Below are positions 1 through 5,257 of a DNA stretch of 5,257 bases, piece after piece; within the stretch, counting starts at the first letter, position 1, and each line of letters begins with the position of its first letter. The translations under genes and the position numbers were made by a program. This stretch comes from Blautia sp. (lineage in GTDB: Bacteria > Bacillota > Clostridia > Lachnospirales > Lachnospiraceae): assembly GCA_017420455.1 (NCBI GenBank), contig JAFOJB010000349.1, forward strand, positions 1 through 5,257. Reading direction: 5' to 3'. The notes under the pieces were generated by a model. It made no database searches, was not told the origin of the DNA, and saw nothing but the letters and a program-made list of their open reading frames with translations.

Positions 1-197
1 TGCTGGGAAAGGGCTCCCAGAAGAGAAGAGGCACCTTCCTGCGTTGAGGCGTTCTGAGTCACTGCGCTCATGAGCAGGGGGAGAGCGGAAGAGATCAGTC
101 CGGAAATCTGATCCTGGCTGCCGCCTGTCTTCCTGGAGATAGAATCAAGGGCTGTCTTAGAGGTCATACCATTTAACAATACATTTGTAAGATCCAT
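1..197 (-). CDS. DUF937 (YidB-like) domain protein, 3' part beyond the window
   Basis: Reading leftward from an ATG at 197-195 gives 65 codons with no stop before the window edge, so only the N-terminal part is present. The protein begins MDLTNVLLNGMTSK. It then carries the pattern I recognise from DUF937 (YidB-like fold): a K-T-G-G-S motif at residues 23-27, a helix ending in ALPLLMSAV (38-46), and an N-A-S-T-Q-E-G-A stretch (49-56) followed by SLLGALSQ. There is no signal peptide or membrane segment, so a small cytosolic protein is expected. The start is supported by AAAGGAG (minus strand, 210-204) six bases upstream. The gene diverges from the operon on the plus strand and shares its control region. 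The function of DUF937 proteins is not established, and I infer none here. The family call rests on remembered motif similarity. Confidence 0.85.
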   Translation of the reverse strand, partial: MDLTNVLLNGMTSKTALDSISRKTGGSQDQISGLISSALPLLMSAVTQNASTQEGASSLLGALSQ

Positions 198-339
198 TTT
201 GTTCTCCTTTCAATATACAGAGTAAGCCATGTGGTCCGCTGATGAGAAAAGCCTGGATCCCATCCGGGAGGTGAAGAATCACTCTGCTGTTTTTTTGACA
301 CCGCGCTGCAAAGAGTCCACACAGCTTCAGCTTTTATCT

Positions 340-368
340 ATTATACACCATCACAGAAAAAAGAACAG
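340..368 (-). promoter_or_regulatory. Candidate promoter for the DUF937 gene
   Basis: The minus strand reads TATAAT at 345-340, a perfect sigma-A type -10 hexamer. The -35 position 17 bases upstream (368-363) reads CTGTTC, a poor match to TTGACA. No TGn extension precedes the -10. The upstream DNA is A/T-rich. Initiation would fall near 333, giving a leader of about 136 nt. The weak -35 could mean activator dependence or that the call is wrong. Confidence 0.45.
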
Positions 369-384
369 TAATTTTTATATCCGC

Positions 385-399
385 GCCTTATAATAAGGC
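385..399 (+). promoter_or_regulatory. 15-bp palindrome covering a plus-strand TATAAT; operator/-10 candidate
   Basis: GCCTTATAATAAGGC is a perfect inverted repeat with 7-base arms and one central base. It contains TATAAT at 389-394 on the plus strand. A regulator bound here would block a -10 box directed at the operon. The expected -35 position (366-371, CAGTAA) is poor, so promoter activity is uncertain. The central A and absence of a following T-tract argue against a terminator. The symmetry is seen directly; operator function is inferred. Confidence 0.4.
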
Positions 400-525
400 A
401 AGGGTTACAGTTCACGTTCTCACACCGGCCGGGGACTGTAATAAAGCAGGTATTGCCTTTTCCCTTTGGGTAATGGTAAGATGAACGGGTATGGTATGTG
501 TGTAAACAGACAGACTGTCCGAAAT

Positions 526-551
526 GGCTGCAGTGCACGGCTCTGCAGGCC
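526..551 (+). other. Leader stem-loop upstream of the operon
   Basis: The arms GGCTGCAG (526-533) and CTGCAGGCC (543-551) can pair over eight base pairs with one bulged G, closing a nine-base loop (534-542). It lies 72 bases upstream of the first start codon. No run of T follows, so it is not an intrinsic terminator. It could be a leader structure affecting stability or translation, or simply chance pairing around two CTGCAG sites. Confidence 0.3.
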
Positions 552-611
552 GGGCACGGATGTGTTTCCGGTGTTTGTCTGCTCTCCTGACTTGACAGAT
601 CAGATGAAAAT

Positions 612-617
612 GAGGTG
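612..617 (+). promoter_or_regulatory. Ribosome binding site that fixes the start at 624
   Basis: GAGGTG lies six bases upstream of ATG 624-626, which is good Shine-Dalgarno spacing. The alternative in-frame start, GTG at 615-617, is itself part of this site and has no purine-rich site of its own at a suitable distance. It would also add three residues before the basic signal-peptide start. I therefore start the gene at 624. Confidence 0.8.
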
Positions 618-623
618 CATAAG

Positions 624-1277
624 ATGAAGAGAAAAGGTGCGGCAGCACTGCTGCTCTGTGTATTCTTAAGTGGTACAGTGCTGTTTTCGGGAAAAGGTGC
701 AGGCGCGGAGGTCCTGATGGAAAGCCCGGGTATGGTGAAGCAGGTACAGGAAGCCCTGAATCAGGCCGGGTTTGACTGCGGCACGGCGGACGGCATCATG
801 GGTCCGGCGACGAAAAAGGCGGTTGCGGATTTCCGGAAGGCAAATGCCCTGAAGGAAGGTGAGGAAATAGACGAAGAGCTGTTTACAAAGCTGGGGCTTT
901 CGCTTCCCTACAGCTTTACGCCCCTTTCCGAAGAAGAGGCGGCACAGGAGGTTCCGGAGCAGCAGGCGTTTTTCTCCGCGGTTTCCAAAATTCTGCTCCT
1001 GGAGCGTGTAGGAAACGCATCCTTTGCAGCCTTCGGGAATCCGGAAAAGAAAGAAGAAAAACTGACTGTGGAAGCAGAATACCGGACAGCAGACGGCAGG
1101 AGGCTTGTGGTTTCCGGAAAATATAACCCGGAAGAGACTCCCTGCTGGGCGGTCCGGTCTGTACTGAACATGGAAAATCTGCACTACTATTATCTGGATA
1201 AGGAACTGGAGGGCAGGTACGACCTTTACGATTACAGCAAAGAAGAAATCACCGTACCAAAAAAGGACGAGGAATAG
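624..1277 (+). CDS. Secreted protein with one peptidoglycan-binding domain
   Basis: This 217-residue protein has a Sec-type signal peptide: MKRK, a hydrophobic stretch (about 6-21), then G-A-G-A with likely signal peptidase I cleavage after residue 28. C12 is not in a lipobox, so a lipoprotein is unlikely. Residues 36-92 match the PG_binding_1 fold: V-Q-E-A-L at 41-45, D-G-I-M-G-P-A-T at 56-63, then A-V-A-D-F and a closing leucine-rich helix. Such domains bind cell-wall peptidoglycan and usually accompany a hydrolase domain. No catalytic amidase, NlpC/P60 or L,D-transpeptidase motif is visible here. Residues about 100-217 form a domain I do not recognise: an acidic linker, then a probable alpha+beta region with an aromatic NLHYYYLDKE segment (185-194). 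C52 and C174 could form a disulfide after export. It is the first gene of the operon, 12 bases before the HAD gene. It is likely a wall-associated protein of unknown role. Confidence 0.85.
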   Translation: MKRKGAAALLLCVFLSGTVLFSGKGAGAEVLMESPGMVKQVQEALNQAGFDCGTADGIMGPATKKAVADFRKANALKEGEEIDEELFTKLGLSLPYSFTPLSEEEAAQEVPEQQAFFSAVSKILLLERVGNASFAAFGNPEKKEEKLTVEAEYRTADGRRLVVSGKYNPEETPCWAVRSVLNMENLHYYYLDKELEGRYDLYDYSKEEITVPKKDEE

Positions 1278-1289
1278 GAAGAGGAATCT

Positions 1290-2078
1290 ATGGCGGCAAA
1301 AAAAGCGGTTTTCTTTGATATAGACGGAACGATCTGGGATTTCCATAATGATATTCCGGAAAGCACGATCAGGGCCATCAAGGGTCTGCGGGAGAATGGC
1401 CATCTGGCATTTCTCTGCAGCGGACGCTCCAGGGCTTTTATCCGTGACAGGAAGCTTCTGGATATCGGTTTCGACGGGATCGTCTCCGGATGCGGTACCA
1501 TGATCGAGTACGGGGGGGATACCATTTTCTACTACAGACTGGACAATTCCTTTCTGGCCGGTATCCTTCAGCTGATGAAAAAATGCAGCGTCCGGCCGAT
1601 CCTGGAAGGAAAAGATTATCTGTATATGAACAGGGGGGAATTTGAAGGGGATCCCTTTGCCGCGAAGCTGATCAGTGAGATGCAGGAGGATCTTCACTAC
1701 ATCGAGGATGACTGGGGCCGCTGGGAAGTCCAGAAGTTTTCCTGCGCCACGGACCATGCGGACAGGGAAAAGCTGTTTTTCGCGCTGGAAAAGGATTTTG
1801 ATTTCATGATCCACAATGAAGCAGTGGCGGAGATTGTTCCGAAGGGCTATAACAAAGGCTTCGGAATACGAAAAACCTGTGAGCTGATCGGAATCCGGCT
1901 GGAGGATACCTTTGCCTTCGGCGACAGTATCAACGACCTGGAGATGCTGAAGACAGCCGGGACAGGAATCGCCATGGGAAACGGTACCGCAGTCATCAAG
2001 GAAGCTGCGGATTATGTGACCACCTCCCTGAAGGAGGATGGAATATGGAATGCCTGCAGGCATTTCGGATTGATCTGA
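1290..2078 (+). CDS. Cof-type HAD-superfamily phosphatase (IIB cap)
   Basis: This 262-residue protein has the usual length and all four HAD motifs of the Cof family. Motif I is FFDIDGT (8-14), with D10 as nucleophile and D12 as acid/base. Motif II is FLCSGRS (41-47), with S44 where many relatives have threonine. Motif III is the lysine K189 in the family hallmark G-Y-N-K-G. Motif IV is GDSIND (211-216), with D212 and D216 as likely Mg2+ ligands. Residues about 85-185 form the C2B cap, which sets specificity. Relatives dephosphorylate sugar phosphates, FMN or pyridoxal phosphate with broad specificity, so the substrate cannot be read from sequence. It is expected in the cytosol, with no signal peptide. 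A purine-rich site (GAGGA, 1281-1285) precedes the ATG. Its stop codon abuts the ribosome binding site of the ABC-F gene, supporting co-transcription. It looks intact. Confidence 0.93.
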   Translation: MAAKKAVFFDIDGTIWDFHNDIPESTIRAIKGLRENGHLAFLCSGRSRAFIRDRKLLDIGFDGIVSGCGTMIEYGGDTIFYYRLDNSFLAGILQLMKKCSVRPILEGKDYLYMNRGEFEGDPFAAKLISEMQEDLHYIEDDWGRWEVQKFSCATDHADREKLFFALEKDFDFMIHNEAVAEIVPKGYNKGFGIRKTCELIGIRLEDTFAFGDSINDLEMLKTAGTGIAMGNGTAVIKEAADYVTTSLKEDGIWNACRHFGLI

Positions 2079-2088
2079 AGGAGCTGAA

Positions 2089-4191
2089 ATGTTGTACGAA
2101 ATTCGGGATGGGACGGTATCTGCCGGGGGCAGGGAAATCCTGTCCCATATTGATTTTGAGATACGCGGCAATGAGAAGATCGGGATCGTAGGAAAGAACG
2201 GCGCGGGTAAAACCACCCTTCTCAGACTGATCGCCGGGGAGCTCACCCTGGACCGGGATGATAAAAGGCAGGGTCCCGGCATACGGACAGCCCGCAGGGC
2301 TGTCGTGGGATTCCTGCGCCAGACCAGAGAAGAGGATCAGGAAAGAACTGTGGCAGAACTCCTGGAAATGGGACTTCCGGAAATGGAACTGGAGCCCTTC
2401 TCCAGGGAACGGTATCTTTTTGAAACCGAGTATGACAGGATCTTTACGGGCTTCGGCTTCCGGAAGGAGGACAAAACGAAGAAGATTTCCTCTTTTTCCG
2501 GCGGAGAACAGACAAAGATCGTCCTGATCCGGCTGCTGCTGCAGAAGCCGGATATTCTGCTTCTGGATGAGCCTACCAACCATCTGGACATAAAAACCGT
2601 CGTCTGGCTGGAGGAGTATATGAAGACCTACCCGAAGGCAGTGGTTTTCGTGTCCCATGACCGTTTTTTTCTGGATCAGGTTACTTCTGTGATCTATGAG
2701 CTCCGCGGGGGGAAGCTGAAAAGATATCCGGGAAACTATACAAGGTATCGCGAACAGAGGCAGAAGGAGGCGGCAAGGATCCGGAAGGCCTATGAGGAGC
2801 AGCAGCAGGAGGTGGAGCGGCTTGAAGCACTGATCGAGCGGTTCCGGCATAAGCCCAGAAAAGCCTCCTTTATCCGCTCCAGGAAGACCATCCTGGAGCG
2901 GATGGAGCGGATGGAAAAGCCGCTGGAGGATGAGATCCATATCTTTACGGGGGATATTGAGCCGCAGATTCCTGGAAACAAATGGGTGATGGAGGCGAAG
3001 GAGCTGCAGATCGGTTATGAGAAGCCGCTTCTCAGTCTGTCTCTGCGGATCCGGAACGGGCAGAAAATAGGGATCATCGGGGAAAACGGGACAGGAAAGA
3101 CGACTTTCCTCCGGACCGCGGCAGGGCTTCTTTCCCCTCTGGCCGGTTCCTGCATTCTGGGGGAACGGACGGTTACAGGGTATTTTGATCAGAACAGCGC
3201 GGAAATATCTTCCACGAAGACAGTGGCAGAGCATTATCACGAGCTGTTTCCTGTACTGACGGATAAAGAGGTCAGGCAGACTCTGGGAGCGTATCTTTTT
3301 CGCGGGAAGGACGCCGGTACCAGGGTCGACAGTCTTTCCGGCGGGGAGAAGGCCCGTCTGGTGCTGTGCGAACTTCTGTCCGCAAGACCGAATTTCCTGA
3401 TCCTGGATGAACCCACAAATCATATGGATATCCAGGCGAAGGAAACACTGGAGTCAGCGTTTTCAGCCTTCAGGGGAACCATACTGTTTGTGTCCCATGA
3501 CAGGTACTTTATCCGGCAGGTGGCAGATTCAGTGCTGGTTTTTGAGAATGGAGAGGCCCATTACTATCCCTTTGGCTATGAGCATTATCTGGAACGCAGA
3601 AGAAAGTCGGCGCAGGGGTCGGTGCCGGGACTGATCCGCGCAGAGGACAAGGCTCTGCTGGAGGAGTTCCGGTCGGTGCCGGAGAAGGAAAAACACCGGC
3701 TCAGGGAAATCAGCACAGAGGAATCCTGGTATGACTGGCGGATCTCACTGGCGGAGGAACAGATGCAGCAGGCCAGGGAGAAGGCGGCGGCACTGCTGGA
3801 AAAGGGGGAAAGAGAACGGGAGAAAGACTATTTGCAGACCATTATCCGGGGCAGGAAAGAAAACAGCACTGCTGTCCGGAGCGGGGGAAGGGAACCTGCA
3901 GAAAAAGCAGGAACCGCTGAAGAGACGGCAGGTGCTGAAGAGGCGGTAACTGCCGAAGCGGCCGCAGCTTCTGAAGAAACGATACCTGTTGAAGGAACAA
4001 TACCTGTTGAAGAAACGATAACTGTTGATGGAACAGTACCTGCTGAAGAAATGATAACTTCCGGAGAGCAGGTAACTGCTGCAGAAACCGATCTGGCGCT
4101 GGAAGCCTGGACACAAGCCTGTCTTGCATGGTGGGAGATCAGGCAGGAACGTCCGCTCTGCGCGAGGGAGGAAGGAGAAAAAAATGCCTAA
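2089..4191 (+). CDS. ABC-F family ATPase with long repeat-bearing C-terminal extension
   Basis: This 700-residue soluble protein has two ABC ATPase domains and no membrane segments, the layout of ABC-F translation factors that act at the ribosomal E site. Domain 1 has Walker A GKNGAGKTT (35-43), signature FSGGEQ (136-141), Walker B LLLDEPTNHLD (157-167) and the SHD switch (189-191). Domain 2 has GENGTGKTT (331-339), LSGGEK (416-421), LILDEPTNHMD (437-447) and SHD (469-471). Both catalytic glutamates (E161, E441) are present, so both sites should hydrolyse ATP. The inter-domain linker (about 220-300) is a charged helical hairpin with a basic tip, RFRHKPRKA at 251-259. This resembles the housekeeping YdiF-like group more than the extended tips of resistance ABC-Fs, but resistance cannot be excluded. 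Residues about 505-590 are probably a coiled coil, 605-664 are ten hexapeptide repeats, and 671-687 is a tryptophan-rich helix. AAGGAG (2078-2083) lies five bases before the ATG. The 3' end overlaps the next gene by eight bases. Family certain; exact role unknown. Confidence 0.95.
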   Translation: MLYEIRDGTVSAGGREILSHIDFEIRGNEKIGIVGKNGAGKTTLLRLIAGELTLDRDDKRQGPGIRTARRAVVGFLRQTREEDQERTVAELLEMGLPEMELEPFSRERYLFETEYDRIFTGFGFRKEDKTKKISSFSGGEQTKIVLIRLLLQKPDILLLDEPTNHLDIKTVVWLEEYMKTYPKAVVFVSHDRFFLDQVTSVIYELRGGKLKRYPGNYTRYREQRQKEAARIRKAYEEQQQEVERLEALIERFRHKPRKASFIRSRKTILERMERMEKPLEDEIHIFTGDIEPQIPGNKWVMEAKELQIGYEKPLLSLSLRIRNGQKIGIIGENGTGKTTFLRTAAGLLSPLAGSCILGERTVTGYFDQNSAEISSTKTVAEHYHELFPVLTDKEVRQTLGAYLFRGKDAGTRVDSLSGGEKARLVLCELLSARPNFLILDEPTNHMDIQAKETLESAFSAFRGTILFVSHDRYFIRQVADSVLVFENGEAHYYPFGYEHYLERRRKSAQGSVPGLIRAEDKALLEEFRSVPEKEKHRLREISTEESWYDWRISLAEEQMQQAREKAAALLEKGEREREKDYLQTIIRGRKENSTAVRSGGREPAEKAGTAEETAGAEEAVTAEAAAASEETIPVEGTIPVEETITVDGTVPAEEMITSGEQVTAAETDLALEAWTQACLAWWEIRQERPLCAREEGEKNA
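3901..4080 (+). repeat. 18-bp in-frame minisatellite: ten hexapeptide repeats in the ABC-F tail
   Basis: Ten consecutive 18-base units run without a break in the reading frame, encoding residues 605-664. The consensus unit is E-[EG]-T-[IV]-[PT]-[VA]. Units 5 to 8 (3973-4044) are the most alike, for example EETIPV, EGTIPV and EETITV; they also show a 36-base higher-order period. Units 1 to 4 and 9 to 10 are diverged and richer in alanine. Most units start with GAA and end in GCT, GTT or TCT. Any gain or loss of one unit keeps the frame, so length variation between strains is expected. The encoded segment is acidic and probably disordered. Confidence 0.85.
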
Positions 4192-5257
4192 TGTCATTGA
4201 TTATATAGCCTGGAGAGGAGATCTTTCCTTTGAGGCGGATCCCTTCAATGAAGTGGACAATCTGGTATTTTCTTATTGTGCATATGTAAATCTTGACGGG
4301 ATCGCCCCTGGACCGGGGGAACCGGGGATCACCATCCGGGAGCTTTCCGGAAAATTCTTTCATAAGTATAATGAAGAGGAGCTGAAGGCGGATCATTCCT
4401 TTATCCGCCATGCGCCTTCCGTTCTGAAGGCCATGGGGGAAAGCCGGCGCTTCGGAGGGCTGACCGCCAGGAACTACGTAAACTGGATCATCGAAGAAAA
4501 ATCCATGCAGTTTTCGGCAGTGCAGTTTCTGCTGCCGGAGGGCGGCTGCTATGTGGCTTTCCGCGGTACGGACAATACGATTCTGGGCTGGAAGGAGGAT
4601 TTCCTGCTTTCCGGCGGCATTGTGAAGGCACAGAAGGAAGCAGTGAAATATTTAAATGCCGCAGCAGGTGAGACGAAGGGAAAAATCCTGGTCGGCGGCC
4701 ATTCCAAGGGTGGAAATCTGGCAGTCTATGCAGCAGCCTTCTGCGACCCGTCCGTCCGCTGCAGGGTGGAACATGTTTTCTCCAACGATGGACCGGGCTT
4801 CCTCAATGAAACCATGCTGACAAAGAGTTATCAGGAAATCCGGGAAAGGATCACCAGGATTATCCCGGAGAGCTCTGTCATCGGTATGCTGATGGGACAT
4901 CAGACGACGCCTGAGATTATCAAGAGCGATTCCAGAGGAGTTCTTCAGCATGACGGGTTTTCCTGGCAGATCATGGGGAACGGCTTTCTGAAAGCAAACT
5001 CCCTGACCGATAATGCCGTATATCTGGGAGATGTCATCGATGAATGGATCGCGGGGATCGACAGGAAAAAGCGGATTTCCTTTGTGGAGGACTTTTTTTC
5101 GGTTCTGGAGGCTCCCGGCGTCGAGACGGTCTCGGAACTGCAGGATGGCTTCCTGAAATATCTGCCGGTCATGAAAAAACGGCTGGATACCATGGAGCCG
5201 GCGAACAGAGAGATCATGGAAAAACTGTTCTGGGTCTTTTTTGAGCATTTTTCGGAA
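4184..5257 (+). CDS. DUF2974/Mbeg1-like putative serine hydrolase, 3' end beyond the window
   Basis: The frame stays open for 358 codons to the window edge, so the C-terminus is missing. From memory, relatives run to about 370-430 residues, so most of the protein is here. It begins MPNVIDYIAWRGDLSF. FRGTDN lies at 126-131. The nucleophile elbow GGHSKGGN at 171-178 makes S174 the likely catalytic serine of an alpha/beta-hydrolase fold. SNDGPGF (200-206, with D202) and QHDGFSW (255-261, with H256) are conserved in DUF2974 as I remember it and could supply the acid and histidine. No signal peptide is seen, so it is probably cytosolic. The substrate is unknown; a lipase or esterase-like activity is an inference from the fold. 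AAGGAG (4172-4177) lies six bases before the ATG, inside the end of the ABC-F gene. The two genes overlap by eight bases in different frames, which suggests coupled translation. Confidence 0.88.
   Translation, partial: MPNVIDYIAWRGDLSFEADPFNEVDNLVFSYCAYVNLDGIAPGPGEPGITIRELSGKFFHKYNEEELKADHSFIRHAPSVLKAMGESRRFGGLTARNYVNWIIEEKSMQFSAVQFLLPEGGCYVAFRGTDNTILGWKEDFLLSGGIVKAQKEAVKYLNAAAGETKGKILVGGHSKGGNLAVYAAAFCDPSVRCRVEHVFSNDGPGFLNETMLTKSYQEIRERITRIIPESSVIGMLMGHQTTPEIIKSDSRGVLQHDGFSWQIMGNGFLKANSLTDNAVYLGDVIDEWIAGIDRKKRISFVEDFFSVLEAPGVETVSELQDGFLKYLPVMKKRLDTMEPANREIMEKLFWVFFEHFSE

Larger units (their letters stand above)
198..623. other. Divergent intergenic control region
   Basis: This 426-base stretch separates the leftward DUF937 gene from the rightward operon. 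I found no convincing protein gene in it. It holds an A/T-rich core (about 354-380) between two outward-facing TATAAT hexamers, a 15-bp palindrome (385-399), an 11-bp palindrome GACAGACTGTC (509-519), a stem-loop (526-551) and the ribosome binding sites of both flanking genes. If the two TATAAT boxes are real, the leaders would be about 136 nt for the DUF937 gene and about 223 nt for the operon. Both are long enough to hold regulatory RNA structure, but I recognise no known riboswitch or T-box. Confidence 0.7.

Noticed and set aside
592..597. Perfect TTGACA -35 hexamer just upstream of the first operon gene
   Set aside because: No -10-like hexamer lies 16-18 bases downstream (613-621 reads as the ribosome binding site region), and transcription would start within the coding sequence.
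615..617. GTG as the start codon of the peptidoglycan-binding protein
   Set aside because: It overlaps the Shine-Dalgarno sequence that serves ATG 624, and it has no proper site of its own.
1512..1518. Seven-G run in the phosphatase gene as a phase-variation site (also seven-T runs at 2664-2670 and 5093-5099)
   Set aside because: Seven-base homopolymers are common, all three are in frame with intact conserved motifs, and nothing suggests slippage-based switching.
666..2282. A 538-codon open frame on the minus strand antisense to the first two operon genes
   Set aside because: It lies opposite genes with clear domain signatures (PG_binding_1 and all four HAD motifs), runs through their boundary, and its translation shows no recognisable domain. 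It is a shadow of plus-strand codon bias.
1996..3423. A 475-codon open frame on the minus strand opposite the ABC-F gene
   Set aside because: The plus strand here encodes both ABC ATPase domains with intact Walker and signature motifs. The antisense translation is proline- and leucine-rich without domain motifs.
2089..4191. ABC-F protein as a definite antibiotic-resistance (ribosome protection) factor
   Set aside because: The inter-domain linker tip is short and basic, as in housekeeping ABC-Fs, and no resistance-type extended loop is visible. Sequence alone does not settle it.
4652..5248. A 198-codon open frame on the minus strand opposite the DUF2974 gene
   Set aside because: The plus-strand frame holds the GHSKGG elbow and stays open to the window end; the antisense frame is a by-product.

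Overview
The window looks like a stretch of chromosome from a gut-type Clostridia bacterium, most plausibly Lachnospiraceae. I infer this from strong AAGGAG-type ribosome binding sites, the balanced to slightly GC-rich codon use, and the mix of families present (DUF937, DUF2974/Mbeg1-like, a Cof-type HAD phosphatase and an ABC-F protein). No similarity search could be run, so the taxonomy is an inference.

Layout: at the left edge (1-197, minus strand) lies the first 65 codons of a DUF937/YidB-like protein. A 426-base divergent intergenic region follows (198-623). It holds two perfect TATAAT hexamers facing away from each other around a shared A/T-rich core, a 15-bp palindrome covering one of them, and a leader hairpin. 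From 624 to the right edge run four plus-strand genes with gaps of 12 and 10 bases and then an 8-base overlap. They almost certainly form one operon: a secreted protein with one peptidoglycan-binding domain (624-1277), a Cof-type HAD phosphatase (1290-2078), a two-ATPase-domain ABC-F protein with a long C-terminal extension (2089-4191), and a DUF2974/Mbeg1-like putative serine hydrolase cut off by the window end (4184-5257, 358 codons, no stop reached).

How the genes work together is not evident from any known pathway. One product should be exported to the cell wall. The other three lack signal peptides and should be cytosolic: a small-molecule phosphatase, a ribosome-associated ATPase and an alpha/beta-hydrolase-like protein. 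The overlap of the ABC-F and hydrolase genes suggests coupled translation and so possibly matched dosage.

The most distinctive feature is a run of ten hexapeptide repeats, encoded by an 18-bp minisatellite (3901-4080), inside the C-terminal extension of the ABC-F protein. No mobile elements, tRNA or rRNA genes, CRISPR arrays or convincing intrinsic terminators were seen. Nothing here clearly amounts to a new defence or biosynthetic system. The points most worth a second look are the repeat-bearing ABC-F tail, the uncharacterised hydrolase coupled to it, and the divergent control region.
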